Shown here: piece after piece, positions 6,721 through 15,855 of the stretch | Layout: every line of letters begins with the position of its first letter | Numbering within the stretch: the stretch's first letter is position 1 | Assembly: GCF_019396325.1 (NCBI RefSeq) | Contig: NZ_JAHKRO010000063.1 | Location: 1-54,975, forward strand | Length of the DNA stretch: 54,975 nt | Direction: 5' to 3' | DNA from: Nonomuraea ceibae | GTDB lineage: Bacteria; Actinomycetota; Actinomycetes; Streptosporangiales; Streptosporangiaceae | The notes under the pieces: generated by a model | What the model was told of the DNA's origin: nothing | Database searches by the model: none | The model's input: only the letters and a program-made list of their open reading frames with translations | Translations under genes and position numbers: made by a program

Positions 6721-9531
6721 ATGCGCTTCGAGATCCTGGGACCCAGCGCCGCGCTGGGCGACGACGGCACCCCGGTGCCGCTGGGCGGGCCCCGGGTGCG
6801 CGCGCTGCTCGCGCTGCTGGCGCTGGAGGCCGGCCGGGTGGTGGGCGCCGAGCAGCTCGTCGACGGCCTGTACGGGTCGCGCCCGCCGGAAGGGGTCGCC
6901 AACGCGCTGCAGTCGCAGGTGTCGAGGCTGCGCCGGGTGCTGGGGCGGGACCGGGTGGAGTTCCATCCGGCGGGCTACCGGCTGGTGGCCGATCCGCTGG
7001 ACGTCGACGCGCACCGGTTCGAGCGGCTGGCCGGTCAGGGCCGGGAGGCGCTGGCGGCCGGTGACGCGCGCCGGGCGGCGGCGCTGCTGCGCGAGGCGCT
7101 GGAGCTGTGGCGCGGGACGGCGCTGGCCGACGCGCCGCACGCGGAGGCGGCGGCGGCCCGGCTGTCGGAGCTGCGCCTGGCCGCCGTCGAGGACCGCGTC
7201 CAGGCCGACCTGGCGCTGGGCGGCCACCGCGAGGTCGTCGCCGAGCTGAGACGGCTGACCGCCGACCATCCGCTGCGCGAGCGGCCGCGCGCCCAGCTCA
7301 TGCGCGCCCTGTACGGCAGCGGCCGGCAGGCGGAGGCGCTGGCCGCGTTCGAGGAGGGGCGGCGCATCTTGGACGAGGAGCTGGGCGTCGAGCCGGGCCC
7401 GGAGCTGGCCGCCGCCCACCTGGCGGTGCTGCGGGCCGATCCGTCGCTGGGCGCGCCGGCGGCGGGCTCGACCCGGCAGGGGCTGCGCGCCCAGCTCACC
7501 AGCTTCGTCGGCCGGGCCGAGGAGCTCGCGCAGGTGCGCGCCGAGCTGGCCGAGGCCAGGCTCGTCACGCTGATCGGCCCGGGCGGCTCCGGCAAGACGC
7601 GGCTCGCGGGCGAGGTGGCCGGGCGGGCCGCGGGCGACGTGTGCTTCGTGCAGCTCGCGCCGGTGTCCGACGGCGCGGAGGTGGCGGCGGCGGTGCTGGC
7701 CGCGCTGGACATCCGCGACCGCACGCACGGCGCCGAGCTGCCCGCCGTCGAGCCGGCCGAGCGGCTGGTCACCGCGCTCGCCGACCGCACGCTGCTGCTC
7801 GTCCTGGACAACTGCGAGCACCTGGTCGAGGCCGCGGCGGACCTGGCCGACCTGCTGCTGGCCTCCTGCCCGGGGCTGCGCGTGCTGGCGACCAGCAGGG
7901 AGGCGCTCGGCATCATCGGCGAGCGCATCCTGCCGGTGCCGCCGCTGCGGCTGCCGCCGCCGGACGCCGCCGACCCGCTCGGCTATCCGGCGGTGCGGCT
8001 GTTCGCCGACCGGGCGGCGGCGGTGCGGCAGGGGTTCACGGTCGGCGACGGCAACGCCGCGGACGTGACGCGCATCTGCCGGGCGCTCGACGGGCTGCCG
8101 CTGGCCATCGAGCTGGCCGCGGCCCGGCTGCGCACGCTGACGGTGCGGGAGGTGGCGGCGCGGCTGGACGACAGGTTCCGGCTGCTGGCGCGCGGGAGCC
8201 GGACGGCGCTGCCCCGGCACCAGACGCTGCGCGCGGTGGTGGCGTGGAGCTGGGACCTGCTGGACGAGGCGGAGCAGCGGCTGGCCAGGCGGCTGACGGT
8301 GTTCGTGGGCGGGGCGACGGCGGAGGCCGCCGAGCGGGTGTGCGGGGAGCCGGAGGAGGTGCTGTTCTCGCTGGCGGAGAAGTCGCTGGTCGAGTCCGTC
8401 GGCGGCCATTACCGGATGCTGGAGACGATCCGGGCGTTCTGCGCGGAGCGGCTGGAGGAGTCGGGCGAGAGCCACGAGCTGCGCGACAGGCATGCCGCCT
8501 ACCACCTGGAGCTGGTCCGCACCGCCGACGCCCACCTGCGGCGCAGCGAGCAGCTGGAGTGGCTGGCCCGGCTGGACTCCGCCGGCGACGACCTGAACGC
8601 GGCTGTGCGGTGGGCGACGGAGTCGGGCCAGGCCGAGCTGGCGCTGCGCCTGGTGGCCTACTCCGCCTGCTACTGGTGGATGCGCGGGCACCGGGTCACC
8701 AGCGCGACGCTGGCGGCCGACCTGCTGGGGCGGCTGGACGACACGGTCCCGGAGGGCATGGACGAGGAGTACGCGATGTGCGTGCTCGTCGCCGCCTGGA
8801 CCGGGCGGGCGATCGACGACCAGATGGCGGCGCGGCTGGAGGCGCTGCACGGGCTGCTGCCGGAGGAGTACCTGCTGCGGCGGCTGGAGTTCCTGACGCT
8901 GCTGCTGCCGATGTTCACCGGCCCGCCCACCGACTACCGGTCGGTGGACGTGGCCCGGCAGCTCGTCGACCGGCTGCCGCCCTGGCAGCGGGCGCTCATG
9001 CACAGCGGCGAGGCGTTCATCATGCAGTTCGAGGGCCGGCTGGAGGAGGCCAAGGCGCAGTTCGAGCAGTCGCTGGACATCTTCCGGGCGATGGGCGAGC
9101 GGTGGGGCGCCATGCTCGTGGTGTCGGGGCTCGGCGACGTGGCGTTCATGCAGGGCGACTACGCGGCGTCGGCCGCAATGGCCGACGAGGCGCTGCGGCT
9201 GTCGCGCGAGCTGGGCGCGCTGGCCGACACCAGCGACAACCTGTGCCGCCGGGCCGACACCCGGGCGCGGGTCGGCGACTTGGAGGGGGCGCGTGCCGAC
9301 TACCGTGAGGCCGCGCGCCTGTCGCGGCGGATCGGCGCGTCCGACACGCTGGCCCGGGCGCACTGCGGGCTGGGCGAGCTGGCGCTGGCCGCGGGCGATC
9401 TCGCCACGGCGCGGCGGTGGGCCGAGCAGGCGAGCCAGGAGTGCCCGGAGGAGTGGCACAGCACGGCCGACGTGCGCGAGCGAGTCGCCGCCCTGCTGAC
9501 GCGGGTCGGCGGGGCCGTCAGCCGGCGGTAG
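6721..9531 (+). CDS. AfsR/SARP-like transcriptional regulator (BTAD + NTPase + TPR)
   Basis: A 936-residue multidomain regulator. Residues 1-95 form an OmpR-like winged helix (VRALLALLALEAG...SQVSRLRRVLG). Residues 95-245 are the bacterial transcriptional activation (BTAD) helical repeats, ending ELGVEPGPEL. An AAA/NB-ARC-type ATPase follows, with Walker A GPGGSGKT (about 286-293) and Walker B LLLVLDNCEH (about 358-367). The C-terminal 350 residues are TPR-like helices. Such proteins activate clusters in an ATP-dependent manner. Targets are not evident; the P450-like/ICL pair upstream and the MFS exporter downstream are candidates. Confidence 0.87.
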   Translation: MRFEILGPSAALGDDGTPVPLGGPRVRALLALLALEAGRVVGAEQLVDGLYGSRPPEGVANALQSQVSRLRRVLGRDRVEFHPAGYRLVADPLDVDAHRFERLAGQGREALAAGDARRAAALLREALELWRGTALADAPHAEAAAARLSELRLAAVEDRVQADLALGGHREVVAELRRLTADHPLRERPRAQLMRALYGSGRQAEALAAFEEGRRILDEELGVEPGPELAAAHLAVLRADPSLGAPAAGSTRQGLRAQLTSFVGRAEELAQVRAELAEARLVTLIGPGGSGKTRLAGEVAGRAAGDVCFVQLAPVSDGAEVAAAVLAALDIRDRTHGAELPAVEPAERLVTALADRTLLLVLDNCEHLVEAAADLADLLLASCPGLRVLATSREALGIIGERILPVPPLRLPPPDAADPLGYPAVRLFADRAAAVRQGFTVGDGNAADVTRICRALDGLPLAIELAAARLRTLTVREVAARLDDRFRLLARGSRTALPRHQTLRAVVAWSWDLLDEAEQRLARRLTVFVGGATAEAAERVCGEPEEVLFSLAEKSLVESVGGHYRMLETIRAFCAERLEESGESHELRDRHAAYHLELVRTADAHLRRSEQLEWLARLDSAGDDLNAAVRWATESGQAELALRLVAYSACYWWMRGHRVTSATLAADLLGRLDDTVPEGMDEEYAMCVLVAAWTGRAIDDQMAARLEALHGLLPEEYLLRRLEFLTLLLPMFTGPPTDYRSVDVARQLVDRLPPWQRALMHSGEAFIMQFEGRLEEAKAQFEQSLDIFRAMGERWGAMLVVSGLGDVAFMQGDYAASAAMADEALRLSRELGALADTSDNLCRRADTRARVGDLEGARADYREAARLSRRIGASDTLARAHCGLGELALAAGDLATARRWAEQASQECPEEWHSTADVRERVAALLTRVGGAVSRR

Positions 9532-9565
9532 GCGGGCGGTCAGCGCCTGCCGCGACAGTGGCGGC

Positions 9566-11074
9566 ATGACGAAGAAATGGGCCTGTCTGGCTGTCGCCTG
9601 CCTGGCCACGCTCCTGCTCTCGCTGGACATGACGGTCCTGCATCTCGCACTGCCCCGGCTGGTCGGCGACCTGGGCGCGAGCTCGACCGAGCTCCTGTGG
9701 ATCGGCGACATCTACGGGTTCGCGCTGGCCGGCCTGCTCATCACGATGGGCAACCTCGGTGACCGGATCGGCCGCAAGCGGCTGCTGCTGATCGGGGCGG
9801 TGGCGTTCAGCGCGGCCTCGGCGGTCACCGCGTACGCGCCCAGCCCGGAACTGCTGATCGTGGCCAGGGCGCTGCTGGGCGTGGCCGGGGCCACGATCAT
9901 GCCGTCCACGCTGTCGATCATCCGCAACGTGTTCACCGACGCCGCCGAGCGGACCACGGCCATCGGGATCTGGAGCGGCATGAGCGCCGCCGGGTTCGCG
10001 GTGGGGCCGGTGGTGGGCGGGCTGCTGCTCGACCACTTCTGGTGGGGCTCAGTCTTCCTGATCAACCTGCCGATCATGGCCGTGGTGCTGGTGTGGGGCT
10101 TCCTGGTGCTGCCGGAGTCGCGCAACCCGGACGCCGGGCGGATCGACCTGCCGAGCGTGGTGCTCTCGTTCGCCGGGGTCGTGGCGGTCATCTACGCGGT
10201 CAAGGAGGTGGCGCACCGGGGTCCCGACGCGGACGTGCTCGTCGCCGCCGCGCTGGGCGTGCTCTGCCTGGTGGTGTTCGTGTGGCGGCAGACGCGGCTG
10301 GCCGAGCCGCTGATCGACGTGCGGCTCTTCCGCAGGCGCGCGTTCACCGCGTCCATCAGCACGAACCTGCTGGCCATCTTCACGATGATGGCGATGTCGC
10401 TGATCTTCGCCTGGTACTTCCAGCTCGTGCTGGGCTGGTCGCCGCTGCAGGCGGGGCTCGCGGGGCTGCCGGGCGGCCTGAGCGGCGCAATCGGCGGCAT
10501 CCTGGCCGGCAAGCTCATCGGCGTCATCGGCAGGAACGGCGTGGTCGCGCTGGGGCTGGCGATGAACGCGCTGTCGTTCCTCTACTACAGCACGCTCGGC
10601 ATGGAGGTGAACTACCTGGCCATCGCCGCCGTGATGATGCTGGGCGGCATGGGGATCGGCCTGGCGTTCACCGTCAACAACGACAACGTGCTGGCCACGG
10701 CGCCGGCGCGGCGGGCGGGGGCGGCCGCGGCGGTGTCGGAGACGTCGTTCGAGCTGGGCGGCGCGCTGGGCATCGCGATTCTCGGCACCGTGCTCAACAG
10801 CACGTACACGAGCGGGGTGCGGGTGCCCGCCGGGGTGCCGGAGGAGCCGGCCAGGGAGTCGATCGCCGGGGCGATGGCGCTGGCCGAGACGCTGCCCGCC
10901 GAGCAGGCCGGGCAGCTCGTGCAGGCGGCGCGGACGGCGTTCGTGGAGGCGGTGCACGTCACCTCGCTCGCCACGGCCGGCATGCTGGCGCTGGTGGCTC
11001 TGCTGGCGCTGGTCGGGCTGCGCGGCGTGCCGAAGGTCATCCCCGAGGAAGTGCTGGCACGCGCTCACTCGTGA
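9566..11074 (+). CDS. MFS exporter, DHA2 (EmrB/QacA) family
   Basis: A 502-residue 14-helix drug:H+ antiporter. Motif A is GNLGDRIGRKRLLLIG in loop 2-3, motif C-like SGMSAAGFAVGPVVGGLLL in helix 5, and motif D1 is the LDMTVLHLALP of helix 1. GACAGT ends 6 bases before ATG 9566, suggesting a leaderless transcript. It follows the BTAD regulator in the same direction and may be its target (inference). Its last 38 bases overlap the 3' end of the opposite-strand MFS gene, so transcription of one could affect the other. Confidence 0.85.
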   Translation: MTKKWACLAVACLATLLLSLDMTVLHLALPRLVGDLGASSTELLWIGDIYGFALAGLLITMGNLGDRIGRKRLLLIGAVAFSAASAVTAYAPSPELLIVARALLGVAGATIMPSTLSIIRNVFTDAAERTTAIGIWSGMSAAGFAVGPVVGGLLLDHFWWGSVFLINLPIMAVVLVWGFLVLPESRNPDAGRIDLPSVVLSFAGVVAVIYAVKEVAHRGPDADVLVAAALGVLCLVVFVWRQTRLAEPLIDVRLFRRRAFTASISTNLLAIFTMMAMSLIFAWYFQLVLGWSPLQAGLAGLPGGLSGAIGGILAGKLIGVIGRNGVVALGLAMNALSFLYYSTLGMEVNYLAIAAVMMLGGMGIGLAFTVNNDNVLATAPARRAGAAAAVSETSFELGGALGIAILGTVLNSTYTSGVRVPAGVPEEPARESIAGAMALAETLPAEQAGQLVQAARTAFVEAVHVTSLATAGMLALVALLALVGLRGVPKVIPEEVLARAHS

Positions 11075-12269
11075 CGGCCGGGCGGGGCAGCAGGGCGCGG
11101 CGGCGGGCCAGGACGAGGGCCGCCGCCAGGCCCGTGATCAGCGGCGGCACGACGAAGGCGAGCGACGGGCCGAACCGGTCCACGAGCTGCCCGGCCGCCG
11201 ACGAGCCGACGGCTATGCCCAGCCCGATGGCGCCGTTGAGCCAGGTGAACGCCTCGGTGCGGGCGGCGGCGGGCACCAGTCCGTCGATGATGGTGTAGCC
11301 GGTGATCACGACGGGCGCGATCACCAGCCCGGCCAGCGCCGCCGCGCCGTACAGCAGGGGCAGGGAGCCGGCGAGGACGAGGGCGCTGGTCGCGGCGGCG
11401 AGCAGGACGAGCCCGCAGCCGAGCCGGACGGTCGCGGGGACGCGCCAGCGCACGGCCCCGTACAGCAGCCCGCCGGCCAGGCTCGCGCCGGAGAACGCGC
11501 CGTAGACGGGTCCGGCGGAGGCGGCGGTGCCCAGAGCCTCGGTCAGCGAGGTGATGCCGACCTGGAGGCTGCCGAACACCGACCCCATCGCGAGGAAGGC
11601 GGTCGCCAGCAGCGCCACGCCGCGCAGGCGCAGCACCCCGGCCGCCCGCTCGGGGCCGGGCGAGGCCGCCGAGCGGGCCGAGCCCGGCGGGGCGGCGGTG
11701 CGCACGGCGGCGAACGTGAGCGTGCCGGTGACGACGAGCACGAGCGCCACCAGCAGCGCCACCACCGGCGAGTACGACGTCGACAGGGCGACGAGGACGA
11801 CCGGGGCGAGGGTGAAGGTGAGCTCGTCGGTGACGGACTCGACGGCGAAGGCGGTGTTGAGCGCCGGGCCGCTGAGCCGGTGCGCCCATCGGGCCCTGAC
11901 CATCGCGCCCACCTGGGGCGCGCTCGCGCCGGTGAGCGCGGCGGCGGCGACCAGCAGCGGCACGGCGGCGTGGGCGGCGGCCAGCGCCACCAGCCCGCCG
12001 AGGGCCAGCGCGTGCGCGCCGACCTGCGGGACGAGGACCCTGGCCTGGCCGTGGCGGTCGGCGAGCCGGCCGAAGCGGGGCCCGGCGAGGGCCTGGGACA
12101 CGGCCGCCGCCGCGGCGGCGACGCCCGCCGGCCCGTAGGCGCCGGTGGACCATTCCACCAGCAGCAGGACGCCGAGCTGGGTCATCGCGAACGGCAGCCG
12201 GGCCACGAGCGCGGGCAGCAGGAAGCGCCAGGCGCCGGGCGTGGCCAGCACCGGGAGGTAACTCTTCAA
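11037..12269 (-). CDS. MFS transporter, 12-helix
   Basis: A 410-residue major facilitator protein with LATPGAWRFLLPALVARLPFAM at the start, the loop motif GPRFGRLADRHGQARVL (motif A variant) after helix 2, and a second half with TEAFTWLNGAIGLGIAVGSSAAGQLVDRFGP. It resembles poorly characterised actinobacterial exporters. Start is TTG 12269 with GGAG 6 bases upstream on the minus strand. It converges on, and overlaps by 38 bases, the DHA2 exporter. Substrate unknown. Confidence 0.8.
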   Translation of the reverse strand: MKSYLPVLATPGAWRFLLPALVARLPFAMTQLGVLLLVEWSTGAYGPAGVAAAAAAVSQALAGPRFGRLADRHGQARVLVPQVGAHALALGGLVALAAAHAAVPLLVAAAALTGASAPQVGAMVRARWAHRLSGPALNTAFAVESVTDELTFTLAPVVLVALSTSYSPVVALLVALVLVVTGTLTFAAVRTAAPPGSARSAASPGPERAAGVLRLRGVALLATAFLAMGSVFGSLQVGITSLTEALGTAASAGPVYGAFSGASLAGGLLYGAVRWRVPATVRLGCGLVLLAAATSALVLAGSLPLLYGAAALAGLVIAPVVITGYTIIDGLVPAAARTEAFTWLNGAIGLGIAVGSSAAGQLVDRFGPSLAFVVPPLITGLAAALVLARRRALLPRPAVTSERVPALPRG

Positions 12270-12407
12270 GGGGGGTCTCCGTCCAGGTCAAGACGGAGCC
12301 GTCCCGGAGGAGCGCACCGTCTGGTGGGCTTCGACCGGGGTGATACCGGCAGGAGGGCCGGCCGCCGAGCGGTCTATCAGGCGCGTGCGAGACGCGACGG
12401 AGTCATC

Positions 12408-13331
12408 CTACGCGGTCGGCCCGGCCTCGCAGGCCCGGGTCCTGCTGGGCGCGAGGGCGTCCAGGCGGTCGCCGACGAGCTTGGCCAGGCCCTCGATGGT
12501 GGCGATGCCGTGGCTCTCGCCGGGCTGGTGGTCGGTCTGGACCGACAGCAGCAGGTCGCGCCCCGGCCCGGTGACGCGGCCGTAGCTGGTAACGGCCCAG
12601 GTGTTGTGCACGAACGGCCGGGGCGTCCAGCCGTTCTTGAGCGCCACCCGCTCGCCGGGCCTGGCGGCGGCGCTGACGCCCCAGTCCTGGTCGCGGTGGA
12701 CGCGGCCCATCAGCCCGAGCACGTGCTCCCGGTCGGCGGCCCGCAGTCCCCTGCCGCCTTCGGCGAGCAGTTTGAGCACCTTGACGCGGTCGGCGGGCGT
12801 GGTGGTGGTGCCGCCCCAGTAGCGGCCCGCTCCGGGCGTCGTCTCGCGCAGGCCGAGCTTGCGGTAGAAGGCGGCCAGCCCGGGGCCGCCGCCGGCCCGC
12901 CACCACAGCGTGTCGGCGGCCTGGTTGTCGCTCTCCCTGATCATGCGCGCGGCCAGGTCGCGCTCGCTGCCGCGCAGCGGCTGCTTCCGGCGGGCCAGCA
13001 GGGCCATGAGGATGTCGACCTTGGACCCGCTGGCGGTGATCATGCCGCGTTCGTGCGCGCGGTGGCCGATCGTCACGCCGGAGACCAGGTCGAGCGCGCT
13101 GTAGGCGACGCGCCCCGGCCTGCGGTCGAGGTAGCGGGCCACCTGGCGTGTCAGCTTGGCCTTGGCCGTCCGGCCCGCCTTCGCGTCGGGCAGCGTCAGC
13201 ACGCACCGGGCCGCCGCGGCGGGCAGCCGCGCCGCCACGCCCGCCGAGCCCCGCACGGGCGCCGCGGCCTCGCTCTCGCACCCTGTCACCAGCAGCAGAA
13301 CCGCCACCGCGGCCCATGATCGCGCACGCAC
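12408..13331 (-). CDS. Beta-lactamase-fold serine hydrolase lipoprotein
   Basis: A 307-residue exported lipoprotein. A signal peptide ends in lipobox LVTGC (Cys18). The class A beta-lactamase/PBP fold is supported by SGSK (Ser100, Lys103), SDN (133-135) and KNG (231-233) in the right order. The omega-loop ExxLN that supplies the Glu166 general base is not evident; the segment between SDN and KNG is instead TTPGAGRYWGGTTTTPADR. A penicillin-binding or other transpeptidase-like role is as likely as beta-lactam resistance. Start is GTG 13331. A bulged hairpin (13338-13359) sits just upstream. Confidence 0.78.
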   Translation of the reverse strand: MRARSWAAVAVLLLVTGCESEAAAPVRGSAGVAARLPAAAARCVLTLPDAKAGRTAKAKLTRQVARYLDRRPGRVAYSALDLVSGVTIGHRAHERGMITASGSKVDILMALLARRKQPLRGSERDLAARMIRESDNQAADTLWWRAGGGPGLAAFYRKLGLRETTPGAGRYWGGTTTTPADRVKVLKLLAEGGRGLRAADREHVLGLMGRVHRDQDWGVSAAARPGERVALKNGWTPRPFVHNTWAVTSYGRVTGPGRDLLLSVQTDHQPGESHGIATIEGLAKLVGDRLDALAPSRTRACEAGPTA

Positions 13332-13337
13332 GCCCTA

Positions 13338-13359
13338 CCCCCCGTGATCTCACCGGGGG
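13338..13359. terminator. Bulged hairpin between hydrolase and beta-lactamase-like gene
   Basis: CCCCC-GTGA-TC-TCAC-(C)-GGGGG folds into a stable stem with one bulged C. It lies after the stop of the hydrolase (13398) and only 7 bases before GTG 13331, so it could terminate the first gene or attenuate the second. There is no T-tract. Confidence 0.35.
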
Positions 13360-13397
13360 TCAGCCGATCTCCTGCCCAGCCGCCGCGCGCGCCAACC

Positions 13398-14270
13398 CTA
13401 GAGGTGCTCGCGCAGGAACCCGGCCGTCGCCTCGACGGCCTGCGTCACGTACGGCTCGCGGTCGTAGAGGTCGACGTGCTGCTTGGCGTCGATCCAGACG
13501 AGCCGCTTGGGCTCGTCGAGCCGCTTGTACGCCTCCTCGGCGCCCTCCGGCGAGCAGAACCGGTCCACGACGCCGTGCACGATCAGCGCCGGGCGGGGCG
13601 ACAGGAAGTCGGCGCCCATCATGTTGTCCATCGTGACCAGCTCGCGGACGCTCGCCCGGGTGACCCGGTTGTCCCAGTGGGGGGACGCTGAGCGGTCGGT
13701 CCCGTAGTAGGCGTACGGCTCGTCGCCGGGCATGGCGGCCTCGCCCTCCTCGGCCACCGCGGGCAGGTAGGCGACCGGCCCGCCCTGGTCCTGGCGCTCC
13801 AGCACCTCGGCGAACGAGGCCAGCACCGCCGCGTAGTCCATCCCCGACCGCATCGCGTACGGGTTGTTGTAGGCCCCGGCGATGCCCGCGAACGCCTTGA
13901 CGCGGGGGTCGAAGGCGGTGAACTTGAGCGCGTAGCCGCCGCCCAGGCAGATGCCCACGGCCCCGATCCGGCCGGCGTCGACCTCGGGCCGGGCGCGCAG
14001 GAACGACACCGCCGCGCGCAGGTCGTGCAGCTTGCCCTGGGGGTCCTCGTGGCAGCGCGGCTCGCCGCCCGACTCGCCCCAGTTGCGGTGGTCGAAGGCG
14101 AGCGTGACGAAGCCCTCGGCGGTCAGGCGCTCGGCGTAGAGCCCGGTGACCTGGTCACGCACGCCCGTGAAGGGGCCGGTGAACACGAGGGCGGGGTGCG
14201 GCCCCGGCCCGCCGGGCACCCGCAGGTCTCCCGCCAGCACGACGCCGTCGACGGCGAACTCGACTCTCAT
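13398..14270 (-). CDS. Alpha/beta hydrolase, dienelactone-hydrolase-like
   Basis: A 290-residue cytoplasmic alpha/beta hydrolase. The nucleophile elbow reads GICLGG with Cys108 where most hydrolases have Ser, as in dienelactone hydrolase; Asp in HGVVDRFCSPEG (about 235) and His in DAKQHVDLYD (about 263) complete a triad. FDHRNWGESGGEP (about 59-71) is the oxyanion/lid region of the DLH/BAAT-like hydrolases. Substrate is unknown. It follows the FAD oxidase with a 51-base gap containing a strong hairpin, so it is probably a separate unit. Confidence 0.8.
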   Translation of the reverse strand: MRVEFAVDGVVLAGDLRVPGGPGPHPALVFTGPFTGVRDQVTGLYAERLTAEGFVTLAFDHRNWGESGGEPRCHEDPQGKLHDLRAAVSFLRARPEVDAGRIGAVGICLGGGYALKFTAFDPRVKAFAGIAGAYNNPYAMRSGMDYAAVLASFAEVLERQDQGGPVAYLPAVAEEGEAAMPGDEPYAYYGTDRSASPHWDNRVTRASVRELVTMDNMMGADFLSPRPALIVHGVVDRFCSPEGAEEAYKRLDEPKRLVWIDAKQHVDLYDREPYVTQAVEATAGFLREHL

Positions 14271-14289
14271 GCTCCCAGTGTGACGCGGA

Positions 14290-14316
14290 ACGCCCGCGGC
14301 GCGGGGCCGCGGGCGT
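14290..14316. terminator. GC hairpin after the FAD oxidase gene
   Basis: Arms CGCCCGCGGC (14291-14300) and GCCGCGGGCG (14306-14315) are perfectly complementary, with a GCGGG loop and a flanking A-T pair. It directly follows the oxidase stop on the minus strand. It has no U-tract, which is common for high-GC actinobacterial terminators. Confidence 0.5.
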
Positions 14317-14321
14317 CGCGA

Positions 14322-15725
14322 TCAGGAGTCGAAGCCGAGCCCCATCCGGTCCAGGGTGCGCAGCCACAGGTTGCGCCTGCCCTGGTGCTGGTCGGCCTGG
14401 GCGATGGACCAGCGGGTGAACTGGATCACCCCCGACCGCACCGGCTCGGGCGGGAACGGGACGGGCTTCTCCTTGACCATGCGCAGCTCGGTCCGCTCGG
14501 TCCGCTCGCCGGAGAGCAGGTCGAGCATGACGTTGGCGCCGAAGCGGGTGGCGCCGACGCCCATGCCGGTGTAGCCGGTGGCGTAGGCGAGCCTGCCGCC
14601 GTGCGCCTGCCCGTAGAAGGCGCTGAACCGGCTGCACGTGTCGATCACGCCGCCCCACCGGTGGGTGAAGCGCACCTCGTCGAGCTGCGGGAACGTGGTG
14701 TAGAAGTGCCCGGCGAGCTTGACGAACGTCTCGTCGCGCTGGTCGTACTCGGCCTTGACCTGGCCGCCGTTGTAGTAAACGGCGTCGTAGCCGCCCCACA
14801 GGATGCGGTTGTCGTCGGTCAGCCGGTAGTAGTGGAACTGGTTGGCCGAGTCGCCGACGCCCTGCCGGTTGCGCCAGCCGATCTCGGCGAGCTGGGCGTC
14901 GCTGAGCGGCTCGGTCATCAGCGCGTAGTCGTACACCGGCACCACGAAGTGCTTGAGCCGGCGCAGCAGCGGCGGGAAGACGCCGGTGCCGAGCGCCACC
15001 CGACGGCCGGACACGGCGCCCCGGGGGGTGCGCAGCTCGATCGTGTCGCCGTCGTCGTGCATCGAGCGGACCGGGCTGCGCTCGTACACCCGCACGCCGA
15101 GGCGCACGCACGCGTCGCGCAGTCCCCAGGCGAGCCGGGCCGGGTCGAGCATGGCGCAGCCGCTGCGCTCCCACAGCCCGCCCAGGTAGGTGGGCGAGTT
15201 GACCTCGGCCCGGACCTGGTCCTGGTCGAGGGGCACGTAGTCGAGGCCGAGCCGGTCTATGACGTCGAGGTTCTCCTGGAGAGCGTCGAGCTGCCACGGC
15301 TCGGTGGCGACGTTGAGCTCTCCGGTGCGTTCGAAGGAGCAGTCGACGCCGTAGCGCTCCAGCGTCCGCTCGATCTCGTCGAGGTTGTCGGCGCCCATGC
15401 GCTCCAGCCGGTCGATCTCGTCCGGCCAGCGCTCCAGCCCGTTGGACAGGCCGTGGGTGAGGGTCGCCATGCAGAACCCGCCGTTGCGGCCGGATGCCGC
15501 CCAGCCGATGCGGCGGCCCTCCAGCAGGACGACGTCCTGGCCGGGGTCGCGTTCCTTGGCCATCAGGGCCGTCCACAGCCCCGAGAAGCCTCCGCCGACG
15601 ACGACGAGGTCGGCGGTGGTGTTGCTGTCGAGCCGCGGTCGCGGCTCGGGTCTGGCCGGGCTGTCCAGCCAGTACGGCTTGCGCTCCGCGTCAGCCAGCG
15701 CCTTCAGCGGATCCACAAATCCCAC
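14322..15725 (-). CDS. FAD-dependent amine oxidase, gamma-glutamylputrescine oxidase-like
   Basis: A 467-residue DAO-family flavoprotein. The Rossmann motif is LVVVGGGFSGLWTALMAKERDP (about 40-61), with a second FAD contact in WAASGRNGGFC (about 74-84) typical of PuuB/OrdL oxidases, and the C-terminal FAD loop GYTGMGVGATRFGANVM. Beside a polyamine ABC importer and an aminobutyraldehyde dehydrogenase it probably oxidises putrescine or a gamma-glutamyl derivative to the aldehyde. Start GTG 15725; GTG 15716 is an alternative with a better-spaced GTGGGA. A 130-base AT-richer gap from potC suggests its own promoter. Confidence 0.8.
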   Translation of the reverse strand: MGFVDPLKALADAERKPYWLDSPARPEPRPRLDSNTTADLVVVGGGFSGLWTALMAKERDPGQDVVLLEGRRIGWAASGRNGGFCMATLTHGLSNGLERWPDEIDRLERMGADNLDEIERTLERYGVDCSFERTGELNVATEPWQLDALQENLDVIDRLGLDYVPLDQDQVRAEVNSPTYLGGLWERSGCAMLDPARLAWGLRDACVRLGVRVYERSPVRSMHDDGDTIELRTPRGAVSGRRVALGTGVFPPLLRRLKHFVVPVYDYALMTEPLSDAQLAEIGWRNRQGVGDSANQFHYYRLTDDNRILWGGYDAVYYNGGQVKAEYDQRDETFVKLAGHFYTTFPQLDEVRFTHRWGGVIDTCSRFSAFYGQAHGGRLAYATGYTGMGVGATRFGANVMLDLLSGERTERTELRMVKEKPVPFPPEPVRSGVIQFTRWSIAQADQHQGRRNLWLRTLDRMGLGFDS

Positions 15726-15855
15726 TTCCCTTACGGTGTCTTATTTTGTGAAATTGCGGGACCAAATTGGTGATCACGCGCGGGTTCCCCCCGCCGGAAT
15801 CCGATCTCGCCTCCCTGTTCTGGGTCGGAAACTGCTCGTGGCAGAGAAGTACGTG
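15726..15855 (-). promoter_or_regulatory. AT-rich control region of the FAD oxidase gene
   Basis: This gap between potC and the oxidase holds ACCAAATTGGT (15761-15771, 5-bp arms) and TGAAATTGCGG nearby. The core AAATTG recurs in the aldehyde dehydrogenase/Lrp gap (21360-21366), so these may be Lrp-type sites. The promoter hexamers are not clear enough to assign. Confidence 0.35.

Noticed and set aside
6685..9711. 1008-codon frame opposite the BTAD regulator
   Set aside because: Shadow of the regulator; low-complexity Arg/Gln/His text without motifs.
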